Assembly (NCBI GenBank): GCA_009869945.1
Contig: WIXG01000070.1
Coordinates: 124,001 to 188,000, forward strand
Length of the DNA stretch: 64,000 bases
Direction: 5' to 3'
Origin: Mesaphorura yosii
Lineage: Eukaryota > Arthropoda > Collembola > Poduromorpha > Tullbergiidae
Of this stretch, positions 47,101 to 61,068 are shown one piece after another. A model generated the notes under the pieces. That model saw only the letters and a list, made by a program, of their open reading frames with translations, had not been told where the DNA came from and ran no database searches. Both the position numbers and the translations under genes were made by a program. How positions within the stretch are numbered: position 1 is the stretch's first letter; each line of letters starts with the position of its first letter.

Positions 47101-50100
47101 CACTTTCATGACCACGGACACTTACGACACCGAATTACGCAGTTTTCCAATATTAATTAATCCTTATGCACGAACCCGGCTTGCTTAACAAAAGATGCAT
47201 TGGCTAGGTTAACTGGAATTTTACGCGGCGAGGTTATGACCCGTGCGTCTTAATTAATTTTTATTTACGCGTAAATGTTGGAAAATAGGACACGATATCG
47301 GGACCAGAGTCAACCACAAATTTCAACACGAAGTTGAAAAGGTCGTCAGCCCCTATTTCGACTAGCGATATGAACACATCGAGCAGCACAAAATTTAATG
47401 AAATATGCTTTGCGTGTTTATCGCTTCGGCTCGGGTTCCATTACGGGCGGCAGGCAAAACTGCTAAGACATAATGGGAAAGTTAGTTATATGTGCACATA
47501 AAAATTCTTCCTGGAGCATGCAATGCCATGCGATGTGACAGGATTGAGGTATTCAAAATTATAAAGATTGGCAAAGATTTATGAATTAGTCATGCTTTGC
47601 ACAGTCATGTATGCTCGGGCTTATGCTCATGGCATGGCACGAAATATGCGACTCGAGAAAAGCCTGACATGAAAGAATTTTCATTACGTGAAATCTTTTG
47701 TACATAATAGCCATTCCATTGTTGTTACTTCGTGACAAAATTGCGTCATTCCATCATTGAAAATTCGCCACTCGACAAGATAAATGTTTATGCAGTTTCT
47801 AGAAACCGAAATGCGCGGGGTTCACAGTTGGTGAAATGAAGATATGCGCTCCATAAATTGCAAGGACGGACACAACGCTCATGTCAAGCATACACAATTC
47901 GGTCTAATTACAGAATGAGTTTGATCTAGACGAGAAAATTGGGCATCGATCAATGAAAGCACAGACGCTACAAGCGACGACCAAACAACAAAATAAACTC
48001 TTGCTTACCGTTCCGGCAGCATGCGCAGTGAGAAACACGAAAAAGGAGATGACCCATTGTCGATACGTGTCTCCACAAACCCACTGATCCGAGCCATCAA
48101 AGTTCCAGTGAAGGTTGCAGGACACGTGACAGTTTGGACTTGTCAAAGGCGAGCAGGACATCAGTTGTTCAAAATCTCTTTTAGTATCGGAGTAACCTGG
48201 AAATGTACAGACAAAAATGTCAGCTTGAATAAAAGAATGAATAAACGCGTTGCAAAGAAGATTCTTTTGTGTGAACTGGAAGTGAAAAGGTGAGCAAACG
48301 AGCATGAAGGGAACAATGGAAAAGTTACATAATATTACGGCTTTTGACATTACAACAGTTGGTCAAAGTTGAGACCCCCAACCATCATCAACTATTCAAG
48401 ACATTAAAATGCGATTTATTATCACAAAATTGTATCGCGGTCTAATCCGGAGGTCTCGAGAGAAATATCACGGCTCGCATCGGATCCGACCTGAAAAGTT
48501 GACTGGCTTCTGCATGCATGGCCGGAGTCTCTCTCGCGCTGCCTCTACCTGGTGGTCGATTCGTCCAGAAATTTTATTACCCTTCATTCAATTCGACCAC
48601 TGTACAGTAGTACAACGAATCACAGTCATGCATTGCGGGAAAGCACATCGAATGGACAGATGGTTTTTTCGGAATGTTGAAATCTCACGCGAGAAAAGGA
48701 ACCGTCGATACCAATTCGTGAAACCAAAACCATGCAGAAGAGAATAGGAAAAGCTACAGCAATGACAACCATCTTAATCTTAATGCATTTAATGAGCAAA
48801 AAACGCGGCCAATAAAATAATGTGAAATTCCCGTGTCAAGATATAATGGGAAAGGCACCACGCGCGTCCATTCAATAAGGTCAATATTCGAGAAGTTTAT
48901 TACACGCATCCAGACGACTTAAAATAGCCCGCAGCGGTCAATATTTGGCATGCGATTGAAATTTCTGACTATGAATCATATCCACACATGACAAAAATGG
49001 GTACTCGACAAAATAAATTCCGAAAGCAGCAACTAAAACCCTGTACTTTGTTCGACATTGGGTCATAAATATACTCCAAGAACTTGTACGAACGGAAATT
49101 CTTTCGCTCGTGCCTTCGTTCACAAGAACAATGAAACAATCTTCCAAGCGCTAGGATATAAATAACCACCAACTTCTGATTCGTTCAAACTCCACACATA
49201 ATGTGAAATAAATATTTTTTATCTGAAAAGCGAACATTTTTACACGGTTTCAGCAAGTGTTGAATTTTGTTTATGCTTCCTGTGCGTGTTTTGCGTAAGT
49301 TGAAATTGTAGCGAGTACGTGTACACGCACCTGCCGGCTTCTTCGTTTAAAGATCTAACGACATATTCTGGTATTTCCATCCATTTCTTTTGACGCCATG
49401 TCGAAATGGGGAAGAAATATTTTGCATATATGGGTGCTGTGGGGTTGGAATAATTGTAATGTTGAAAGAATACTTCATTGTTAACGTTTAAGCGCAACCT
49501 GACTCCTTATATTCTTAATAATTTTAACAGAATCTAAGATATTCTCTGTAAAACTGCATGTATGACTTTTATTGTAACGTTTTTATTACTGATTATATAT
49601 TACTTATTATTTTAACTTGCTGGCAATGTAATGGCCTCTTTTTGAGGGTATTGCTTTCTAATCAATCAATAAATAAATAACTATTGTTTCCATTCCACGC
49701 TAAATGGTTTTAAGGAACTCACCCAACAGAGGATAGTGACATTTTCCATCTTCCTCGTCTTTTGTCCCGGAAATCTCACTTACATCCAGGACAACATCGT
49801 GCATGTCTCTGTCAAACAAGTGACAAAGTGGACTCTCGTCCTCTTCTCCCTTCTTCTCTTGTCTTGTCTTGTATTTAGCGGACTTCTGTTTGTTTTGCAG
49901 TAGGCAGACGTGAGGTTCGATGTTAAAAGTGGCATTGGGAGACACAGCTCGAGCAACGGGCCTGTTGTTCCTGTCGTAGATTTGGGCTTCAGGTTCAAGA
50001 ACAACGCGATTGCCAGCTGAATCATAATCGTAAATAGCTTCTTTCTCGCTTGGAATGTTGCCGTCTTTCCATCGCTGCAAAACATAACATGAGGAGATGA

Positions 50101-53100
50101 GTACAGAGATTTATTAGCTCACAAGTGAAAAGACTGGCGAAATTAATTTAAAAAGCAAGTCAACGTGTCAATGCACACTCGAGACCGAAGAAACGAGAAA
50201 AATATAGCGAAAGTCGTGTTTGGGATCTTCGCAAACAAATCAAGTTTTGTAGTTCTTAAAGGATTTTTCAACAACTCAAAGAAAGGTGTTGATTGTGTTA
50301 AGTCTTGGAAGAGTAATTCAGATGAACCAAAACCCATGCTGAAAGTCGTTAAGCATGAAAACAAGCGAATTCTTTTTCACACGTCACACATTCCTCAAAA
50401 TCTATCTCGGAAAAATGCGTAAAACGTTCGCCCTCTGTTAAACTTACCCATTTCGACGGATCTTCACAGTTGTACGTGCACTTCGTGAGCACGAGTTTTC
50501 CAGAGCATGCCTCCCCACATTTCCCACTAATGCTAATAAGTTCTGAGAAGGACTCTCCACACTTGATGTAATTTGGTAAGCATGTGCTCTGATTCCGACC
50601 CAGTTGCCGGCGACACCAATCAAGGCGCTCTTTGTAATGGTAGGGCTCGGTGGCAGGTACGATCATTACCAGTGGCGATAATAAACTTGCCAAGAAGAGA
50701 CAAATTGCCAACACCTGTAAACATTAAACATCAAAGGTAGACAGTTAGTTCAGCCATAGTGCAGTTCGAAAAGGGTTTGCTGCACGGTGGATCAAATTGC
50801 TGTCAAACAACAATGCGCATTGGCACTAGCGGAGTTGGGATTTGATGAATCATCGAACCGATGCAATGCCAAATGCATTGTGCTACTACAACTGAGAGTT
50901 GGAGTCACTTTTTCATTATCCATGCTTGCGACCCGCTGTGTGGAGCTGTTACGATCGAATGCAGTCGGAGTGCATTGTGCATTTGCATGAACATCAAAGG
51001 GAAGAGGACAATGGTGACAATCGAGAGGGTCGGAACTCGAAACTATCGTAAGGATCTTCGGTTATTAATAATTTGCACGCACACGCTGACTGAAGTGATA
51101 TAGAATTTCGTCATTTGTCACTCTGTCATTAAATTGTAAATCCTTTTAGTATTGTAATTTAACCAACCAATTCTTATCCTCTTAACCTAATCCAGTCGTG
51201 ATGAGTTTGGAGAGAAACTAAATTATGCCCATGAATACGACCCTCGGCAGTGTGGCCTGCGGTGATGAGTGCATTCTCGCATGGCAAAGAGTCATTGATT
51301 TATTTGAATGAAATATTTTAGGCAAGTCTTTCCCAGCCAGTCAACCAAATTAATACTGCACGTAATAAGGACATCCTTCTGGCAGTTAGTCATTCCATGC
51401 GCCAAGCTTCCTGGGAAGGAGCAGTAATGATCATTCACGCTCACGTTAATGATGATGAACTGAGAGCCTTCCTCCCTGACACGTAATTGTGTTCACGAAA
51501 ACATAAACAAACTTCGGGCAGGCGGGCACGCAGAGGGTATCGAGCATCAATTCACATGGTTCTCCAACGTTGTTATTATTACCGTGAATCAATATTGCCA
51601 TTCATTGAGACTTGAAGCGCTTGTATCGTGAAATGAATCCTCATTTCGAAGAGTCAGAACTCGGTAGCCTTTGGAAAGAAAACGGAAGGACTCAATCTAT
51701 AAACAGTGCCTGGCCTGGAAGGTTTAAAAGTAAAAGGATTCGTCAATTTCCTGTCGCACTTAGAACGAGATGGGAGGAGGTTTCACCCGTTCCTCCTTGA
51801 GTTCTGCTTTGTGCTGCTCAAACTCTCGTGAAACCGAACCCGGTATATATTTCAGGTTCAGACATACACGACCACATGCTGTGCTGAAAACAACAATGTC
51901 TTCAAGGTCTCGTGGAATCTTTTAACAATGTCATCTTTAATTCATGATATGGTATTATCATTTTTATATCATTCTCTTTCCAGATCCTTTAATGAAATTT
52001 GAAACCAAACGCGAATCGCGTCGAGTTTTCCATGAGCCAGAAACTGAAGAAACTCAATGCAATCCAATTTGTAAACATGATCAAAATAGTTGTCTCGGAC
52101 TGTGTCTTGATAAAATTATCAAGACGCACGTACACATTACACATTGCATCCAATCTTCCACAAGTCATTATCTAAATGGCTTCTGGATAGGACAAGACAT
52201 CGTGCATGTAAACTAAGGAGTTTGCCCTCGGTCACGAAAACATACAACTACGCATCGCAATATGATAATCCATCAAGTGTGCCGACTATTACGATTATCA
52301 ATCCAGTGCGTGCGTTCGAGCATTTTGATTTTACGTCCGTCTGAGTCCATTTAAGCAACCAGCGCAATATTTGAATTTCATGCAAGAAAATCAATTCGTT
52401 TACCTTTTTGGGCTGGGCAGTTCTGTCGGAAATGAGTCCAAATATAATCGGGATTGGAATTGACAAAAGGGCTGCGAGACCATAAATGAGAGCGGATTCC
52501 CGTTCAGTAAAGCGTTTTGATAGCACATTGTGGTTAAGCCAAGTTGAGAGGACACCAATACCTAAAAGAAAAATACACGTGAGTTTAAGCTCGGCGATTG
52601 ATTGACGGTGACACATTCCGTGGTAATTTGGCGAAAGAATTTTAATCTCATTAAGAGAACATTTAGTGTTACTTTGCAAATGCACCATCGTTTTGCTAAA
52701 TTCAAGCACACAAGTGAGGAATCAAGAAATGAATTGCAGGTATCATGGAACTTTTATCACATCACTTTCAGAAGACGCAGACATGACACCTAAAGCTTAT
52801 ACTTCAAGCCTGTACTTTACAACAGAAATCACGATTACTCATTTCGCCAAGCCAAGAGAATTTTCAGATTCAGCGAAGCGTAGAAATTCGGGATTAAATT
52901 CTTCACGGATACGCTGTGACTGTGACTCACTTCTTTTTTATTTATAGAACGGCATCTTCAGAATTTCAGGATTGCAGGTAGTTGGGAAACATTAACCTTG
53001 AATCCCTAATTAATACTCTTAATGCAATGTCGTCCAACTAAAAGCCATCCCAAGTGCTTTCAACTTTTGTGACCATCACCAAACCATGAAAGTACTTCGC

Positions 53101-53588
53101 TTTGCTTGACTTATTTCTTCCCGGATAAACGGCACACAACCGCACAAGACTCGCAAGCTTAAAACAACCCTTTTCGAGCCCATTAATAATTGCGAGATTA
53201 ATCAAGTTTCTGCCGAATCATCATTATTTGCTTATCAATCAACTCAATCTCTATTTTTGGCTATTGCTTTTATGTGTTACTCACCTCCGTAGAAAATGAA
53301 CACCAACAATTTAAGTGGCAGTAGATTTTTGTTTACACATCGTTTAGAACAGCACGTTCGCTCCTTCTTGGACTCTGTTTCTGGTTCTGTGCCGCGGTTA
53401 GGATTCAGAACTTCTGATTCAGGAGACAGTGGTTCGTTCACTCCACTCGTGGAGCCTACGCCGCCACCGCCATGGGTCTGGATGGTCGTGGGTCTGGCTG
53501 GATGTGAATGCAAAGGTGTCTCATCTGAAGTGGCCATCATGCCAATGTCTTCCTCTTCCTCCTCGCGTGGTGGATTTCCGTTGTCCAT
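44183..53588 (-). CDS. MFSD6-like major facilitator transporter
   Basis: Eleven exons found (minus order): 53588-53285, 52561-52404, 50714-50448, 50074-49723, 49436-49331, 48196-48009, 45898-45723, 45331-45232, 45108-44634, 44537-44352, 44268-44183; about 799 residues. The acidic Gly/Pro-rich N-terminus is cytosolic. KNLLPLKLLVFIFYGGIGVL and the following helix with FGLISDR match the start of MFS_1_like (MFSD6) proteins. A large extracellular Cys-rich insert (about residues 185-330) with NQST and NATF glycosylation sites follows. The C-terminal half has the typical helices and GRGIGGLLTNLG. Substrate unknown; MFSD6 relatives are orphan transporters or surface receptors. Phases do not match between the exons at 49331 and 48196, so an exon is missing or a donor is nonstandard. 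Confidence 0.82.
49500..49682 (+). repeat. Possible 3' tail of a LINE-like element in an intron
   Basis: An AT-rich stretch ends in GGCCTCTTTTTGAGGGTATT, then ATCAATCAATAAATAAATAA. Non-LTR retrotransposons of arthropods often end in a short GC-richer motif just before an (AATA)n tail with a plus-strand poly(A) signal. No reverse transcriptase fragment is present. It lies inside the MFSD6-like gene's intron, opposite to that gene's strand. Confidence 0.3.
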
Positions 53589-56500
53589 GACGGCCCTTCA
53601 AAATGTCACGACTCAAGATGTCTTTTCTCGTTTTGATTCGCCGGTCATAAGTGAAGAACTCCACTCCACAATTCACGGTCACAGTTTACAAAATACTTCT
53701 TCTCAGCTGTCAATTCAGTACGTGAACGCGATAACAAGAACGAGATTCGGATCACCACACGCCACGCACGATGGACTTAAGATCACTATCAATTAAGCCA
53801 CTGGCTAAGACCACAACCACAGCCAATCAGCATGACGATCAACTTCTGAAAGATGAAGACCTGATTGTTGCAGAGTCGTGTCCGAAACGAGACCGACGAG
53901 ACGTTCTTTAAAACAAGACTGGTGAGTCACGGAAGACAGCGACGAAGCCGCATCGATGTAGTTATCGTGGCCGTCTTTCTTGCACTGAAACAACTGAAAC
54001 CACGCTTTGAGGGTGGAGGTATAGTGTTTAATCGTTCGAGGCCCGTGGCAAAATGTGATAATGCGTGATGATCTCACCTGCTGCTTTGTCTAGATGCTTC
54101 GTCGTGTTCTCATTTCTCATGTACTTAAATGCCTTCACTTCACTCGTCGTCTTGAGCTTCAGCAGCAGCACTTAATGCACTATTAATGAGGGTTTGACAA
54201 ACAAGTAAAAGACACGACACTGCTGCTTAACCTTCTCGAACTATGCATACTGCTTTAGTTTAGCAGAATTGTTTTGCTTTCAGTAGTTTAAAAACCGGCC
54301 TTTTGCGCATACACGAATTGTAGTATTTACAATGTTAATCGGACCTCACTGGACTTTAATTTACACAAGATAAGCCACTTGGATTACGCTTGTATCAATT
54401 ACATCCGCACATTCACTACGGTGGAATGAGACTGAGGCTGAATATGCTAGTCATATTTCTGCAATGTGAAATTAACCAGCGATGCGTGAGAATGCTGTTT
54501 CCTCTGAAAATCCATTCACACGCTAATAATATAGCTATTAAACATAAATATCCAGTCCATCACCACGCAGAGCACATGCACAAAATCTGCTTGCTGGTTA
54601 TTAATGAGTTGTGGGATTTGGTGTCTGTTTCTGGTCCGTAATTCTGTTCGTGTTCTAAATATTTAGTCCATTGCCTCGCCATTCACGAACGATGAACGAT
54701 TATCAGTAAAATATTTGCGGCATTAGCAGCAGCAGGCCAGGTAGTACAAACGCAAATACATAATAAATTCTTCACAAACGGTTTCTGTTCACGTCCAAGC
54801 TGTGCTCATCTTCTCATAATCGCTAAATTATTATACACAAATCGTGCAACTCTCGTCGCGATGTAGGCAGAGGGCAAGAACATGAACACGAACTGACGAA
54901 GACGCCGCGAAGGCTGCGCTGCGATTCAGGTTATGTTATCTCGACAGACGCAAGTTGAGGAAATGAATTCGTGAGAAGCACTAAACACATGTTTCTCTGT
55001 TCTAGTTTCGAGTTATATTTATAAACTTGTCCGAACGAATTGCGCGTTCACGCGTTTCTGACACGAGCACGTTCCAATTCCTCAATTGCAGATATAAGAA
55101 AACCACAAATTCTGCTGAATCTCGTCTCTTATTTCCCAGAATCGGAAGAGTTCTTTATGTTCCTGTTTCTGGTAATAAAATATCCGGTGCCGGGAAATGT
55201 CGATGAAGGATCGCTTGGTGTTGTGCGTTGGGCGATGTAATTTCAGGCTGCGGATGTTGAATAATGAAGAGGCAATTTCAGATATCTTGCATCAGTGCAT
55301 CATTTCAACAGTAAATCAATAAATGTCTTATTTACAATGACGCTCCTGTTTTGCATTTGCCGACATCAACATCAAAGCTGAGATCGCTGTTGCTGGCTGC
55401 TGCTCTTATCGTGACATCGTTTATTGTCTCGAGTTATCTCCGGAATGGGAATCTTGATTCTGGCTTCGAGTTGAACGTGACAGTTTGACAATGGCTTACT
55501 TATTGAAAAGCAAAACGGGAAGACTGTGGTAAATACTTCTGAAACTCAAGAACTTTGACGTTGAAGATTCTCCAAGAGTTCGCCGCATACGAAATTCACT
55601 TTAAGTGAGCGAGCTTAATTTTATTATTCTTCGTGCGTCTCTCTTATTGGTTCATTCGCAATTCCACTCTCACCAAATTGATGTCTTGAAGATAAAGATG
55701 GATACTTTGTCGTCGAGTCTATCTTTCACTGTACGCAGTTCGTGTTCGCACCGTAAAAATGTTCCACAACTTCACACTTTGGTTCAATTATCATTCCTTA
55801 TTCAATGGATTCGACAGTTGACGCGTCGTTCTGTCGGTTGTCGTGCTGAGCGACTGAATTTTTAACTTGTTTTCAGGGGTTGGCTTCACACATGAGCGAT
55901 TTTCGCCTGGTCCACGCTGAAGGCGAATGTATGTTGTGTTGCAATCAAGTACGTACGTAATTATGGAGTGAATGCTTTGACGCGACAACGGTGCAGACCC
56001 GGTTTCACCTTCCCTCATCACATTCGTACTGCCAGCCGTCGAGCCGTCTTTGACTTCTGACTTTTGACGCGAATCAAAGTTGAATTGTTGTTTCTGGCAG
56101 CAGAACTCCAAAAAATAAAACCATTTGGCACAAGTCTTTGCAGTAATTCATTCAAATTCCCCGTCTTCTTCATCCAAAGCGAAGCTTCAAGGTGCTTATT
56201 AAAATACTTTGCATTATTCCACGATAAATTATATCGCAGAGACAGAATGCCGGCTGCGGCTGTTCTGTTCTGTTCGCGGTTCGCGTCCGTCGGGAAGGAA
56301 ATCGCACAAAAACTCACTAGTCACTAATCACAACCACTGAAACCCTTACTGCTGTCTGCCCAGGTTCATTCGATATTCTGCGTATAAATAAAAGAAATGA
56401 GTTAAACCTGAACCGAACCTGTTTTCTATTACGGCAATACATTTATTGCTATTACTATTTTCTTTTCCCTACCTGGCGGACCTGGTCTGATGGCGAGGTA

Positions 56501-59500
56501 TGATTATGCGTATGGATTTATTCGCGTGTCATAAACGACCAAAATGCCCAAAAGCGCTCTGAACCTCTGAATTTTGAGTGTGTCGAATTCAAAGGGCTGC
56601 GCATAGAAATCAAATCGTGAAACTTTTATCAACTCAATTGATTTTAATCGCTGGCTGGTGGTGAATTTATTACAGGCGTCACTGCACAAAATGCTCGCAA
56701 TCTGCTTATAGGAAGCTATCAACTCAAAATCAGATTACGTCACTCTCCAAAGCCTATGAAAATCGAGACATGACACGATTAGGAACGCACTTGCACTTTC
56801 AGCGCCGAGGTTGCCACGCTCAAGTGATCGCTGTTCACATACCGGCGAAAAACCGAGATCAAAGACTTGAGACTCAAGACTCACGATGCACGAAGCACGT
56901 TGTTTCGTGGTTGCGTGTTCGACACTTCCAGTCGACTGACTGAAGAGACTTCCACTTCCACTTCCACTGCGGCTGCGACTGGCACTCTAATTCTATTGAT
57001 CCTCTTCTCTTGCACAATATTTACGCGGTATGCCGATGCCTAGAAACCGACTAACTGGTAACCACCGCCACAGCCAAACATCGTACCTTGTCCTCGTCGA
57101 ATGTAAGCGTACGCGTAATTTGCCTTTCTGATTTAGGCTTCGGTCGACTTTACTTTGCTTTACGGTTTGGGAGGGCCGGGTTGAGCTGATGATGATGATT
57201 TCGTTTCGGTGATTACCTCTTTTCTGTTCCAAATCTTTGTTGCTGTGCTCGCCGTTGCCGACTGTCGACTACCAGCACGAATTACAGAGAATAAGTGCAT
57301 AATACCTGAATACCGAAAGCTATAAACTTATTTACTCTTTCCAAATCAGCCCGAGCGTAAGCATGTTATGTAAACGTGAAAGTGTACAATGATCGAAATG
57401 CAACGCAGCGCAGACAGCAGGAGTTTTGGATCAGAAGCGGAAAATGAATAGAAATTAACAAAAGAAAAGTTGTTAAGAGCGAAAGTAAATATGCGTACAC
57501 TCAGTTGCTTTGCTCGTACTCAAACCCCAAAGTCGCAAAGGGGTAGAGGCTCACCAGGTAGGCCATGCCAGGGTTGCCTTTGCCTTTATTGAATATCATC
57601 TGACTCAGTTGCTTCGAATCGAGTTGGAGTTTGTCAGTTCTTTTATTCTTCCACCCCCGAATTTTTAAGTTTACGTTTACGTCTGAATGTTTTCCGCCGT
57701 GAATCAGCCGTTGCCAAGCAGCCTGACTAGCCTGACTTGAAATGGAACGGAAAAATGCACACCGGTTGAATTGCGGCACGACCACGACGAAGATTGCATC
57801 ATAGCCAGCTTGTTTCGTTGCGTTGTTTCGTTATGTTCTCGTACCTCATGAAGGTAAAAATCTCAGCTATCATTTCATTCGGAAGAATTCACAATGAAAA
57901 GATGAGTACAAGCCTTTTCCTCGTACGAGAACGCGTACTCGTACTTGGTCTTGAGTAGATGCACTCGAAGATTGCTTTGGCATTGCTACGCATACGCAAG
58001 GAGAAGAGGATCCATCTCATTTATGATGAACTTCATTACTCACATAACGAGCTACGTGTACGATTTACGATACGATTTACAAGAAAGAACCACGCGGAGA
58101 TTAAAAATAAAGATTTGAGTTTGAGATGTAATTTAGACAACAGCGAGCCGAAGCAAGTCGAGCAATATGAAACGAGCGCAAAAGCAATCTGCAATGAAAC
58201 GATGTTTGCCATGCCAGGATTACACAATGGCAATTAAAGCATTAAACTAAATGGCTAAAAGGTATTTGGTATTTGATACTCGGCTCAAGCCAGACCAGGT
58301 AAAAAATTATGTGCAGACGTAAAGGTGAGTAACCCTCAGGGCCCGTATGCGCATAGCGATATTTGCTTCCAGGATGTGTTGCATTAGAAAAACACAACGG
58401 TATTAATGCCGATGCTATGGCATGGCATGGCTCGTAATGAGGGTAATAATAAATGATGATGATGTGCGCCAAGCCAGGCATTAGCATTAGCACCACCACC
58501 ACCAGTCGCGTCGAGAATTGTTTTATAAAGCAAGGCTTAATGACGTCCCATTCATTGCCACCACTCCACTTTTTGTACGGAGACAAAATAATTGGCGATA
58601 ACAAATTGCCAATAATAACCCTAATAACGTGTCGAAAGGAGTGCCTAGCATTGTCTTGGACCCAGTTTCTTGTGTCTTGCGTGCTGCCTCTGTGTCTCGC
58701 GGATATTTTCCTCCACGTCGCATCGAACGACGTTACGTAACATAGCAACATTCTGTTGGGCACCGCAGCCATTCTGTACGCACTGCCCATAATCATTAAA
58801 CGTGTCATGCGATCAGTGCGATGGTAGACGGAGTTAAGAGGAAGGTTACTGAACTTTTACATTGTTGTAACACACATCTTCCATTACATTTACAAGCAGG
58901 ACCAGCAAGCCCCAGTTTACTCGTCGACTCTAATTAAGGGTTAGGTTTTTGAACGCTTTTTCCATTGTTATTGTTATCATGGTCGAGGCGTCCAAGTCTA
59001 GGTAGCAATAAATCAACTGTGCCTTAACATTGCATTGCCATTATGAGGGTAATAACGAGCATCATCATTACAACGTACACTGCAAAATATAGCACGTAGC
59101 GTGCATCTTCTCTGCACAATCTGTGGTCCGACTCGTGAGTCTTCTGCGAAATAACATGGTTTACTCATCTCCAACGCCCTCAACCTGCTCTTAAACTCTT
59201 GCACAGTTCAAACAAGTCATGAATTTCAAAACAATGCAATTACAAGCAGGTGGACGGGCAGTATACCTCTTTTTGCCCAGTGGCTATTGTAAAACATTTC
59301 GTCTGAATCGGCATCACGAACGAATCTCAAAGCGGTTACAGATTTGGTGTTGGTTTTGGAGGCTCAACCACCCTCTATACGGCACCTAAATAAATAATTC
59401 GCACGTATTTGCGGCGGACGCAGTTGCATTGTTGCATACATCATCAAGCGTTCGGATTTTATTCCTAATTAGTGTTATTAAGTTGTAATTAGAAATCAAC

Positions 59501-61068
59501 ACAACCAGAGCGTACTTATTGTCATTTAAGAGTGCATTGCTAACAACCTAGGTGACAAATGCTAATTTATCTATGAAGTACAAACAATTCTTTGAAGGTT
59601 AAAGTTGTATTCCTGGTTTAATTTTCTAGAAATGAACATGCATTATTCAGAACAACGCTCTCCGTTCGTATATGACAAATATTAAGACTTCTATGAACCA
59701 AGACACTAATTTTCAGAGCATTGGTCGGATGAACCATGTAAAGCGTAACGACAGCTCAAATTAGCATTTTATGTGTTGCAGTTGGGATTGAAAGTAAAAT
59801 TAGCTATTTTTACGTACCATGAAAATGTACAATGCGGTTCGCATGTTTACAAGACTCGTTATTGCCCTGCTGCGGCATTGTTATGCAAATTGCACTTTAT
59901 AAGCTTCCATTATTATCTAACATAGACGCGGGCCACGAACAGCAATGAAAAAAATCGTCTCGGATATTGTTGTCCATCTTCATGGTGGTGGTGAGTGGTG
60001 AGCCATATCGCTTTATTTTGCTGAATCACCTTTTAGTCGCCTTCGCGAATGGTGCATTTCCCACAGGTATGAGATTTATGCTGGTTGAAACCACAACACA
60101 AGACACAAGTGCGTTTCATCTTTTGAGACACTTTCGAAAAGACAAGACGCCAGGGAATTTTTCCAAATCGAGCGCTGTCAACCGAAGGAAAACGGTGAAA
60201 GATGTCGAAAGTATTCAACGGTTAACGTTTGCACACCCACACGCACGGATGTTTCAGGTTCAAGTCTAACCGGCATGTTCTAATCTTCAAAATCAGATCA
60301 ATATATTCCTCTTTTGACGTGACATCATTTTCAATCTGCGATCCGTTGACCAGTTTTGCATTACCTCATCATCTTCTGAGTCTGGGATTTGATCCTCGTA
60401 TCCGAGCTCTTTTCTAATGGTTTCATGATTTGCTGCACGAAATGGAAATGACATCAGGTCAAGTCAGACGGTTTGAGTGTTCCTCACTCGAGTGATTTGT
60501 GCGTGCCCTAAACATTTCATGATGTCACTCGCTACAACTTATCTATTCATTCCAGATTGCGGACGAGTGTGAACTTCGGCGAATGCGAGTTTGAAGTACA
60601 CCTGACCCGGTTAAATATTATGTTGCATTACGTAAACTCATGATTAGAGGTGCGGCTTCTGTCACAAGTTACGTTAAAGTAGAGTTAGAGCAGACACTAG
60701 AGAGAATCCTGATGACACGTAGCGACAATCCGACACACTGGCACACTGCGGAAAGCACGAGCTCAATGCTGGTTGATGCGAGCTAGCTGCTGCAAAAAGT
60801 CCTATAAATTAGCACTCGACTTGTGCTCATGCTTGAATCCAGAAAGCCGAGTCTGATCTGTGAAGTCAACTTACGTCGTCCAGTCGGGTTCGTGTTTTTC
60901 CATTCGGGTGCTGTTGCTCCAGCTGATCGGTTGGTTCTTTCCACTCACGATTCATTAGTCTCACAAATCCAGTAAGTTCCTCCAAGTTGCATTTCATTTT
61001 TCGTCTGTTTTGCAATATTCCAATTCTAATTGTGGCATTGTGTTTCAGATTTCATTACACACCTCAAA
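53589..61068. other. 7.5-kb gene-poor interval
   Basis: No exon chain or known domain on either strand; short ORFs overlap each other. Simple repeats occur: CTTCCACTTCCACTTCCACT at 56949-56968, ATGATGATGATG near 58454 and CACCACCACCACCAG at 58491-58505. It probably holds the promoter and 5' UTR introns of the MFSD6-like gene on the left and the DHDH promoter on the right. No tRNA or rRNA was seen. Confidence 0.45.
60803..60808 (+). promoter_or_regulatory. Probable TATA box of the DHDH gene
   Basis: TATAAA in the context CCTATAAATT, 266 bp upstream of the start codon. A noncoding first exon would run from about 60835 to a donor CCA|GTAAGT near 60971. The acceptor TGTTTCAG at about 61048 then begins the coding exon. 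Confidence 0.4.

Noticed and set aside
58242-58808. 188-residue minus ORF
   Set aside because: No domain, begins and ends in simple repeats, and the plus strand is open over much of the same segment.
60360-60420. Possible tRNA B-box (GGATTTGATCC-like)
   Set aside because: No matching A-box and no foldable acceptor stem around it.
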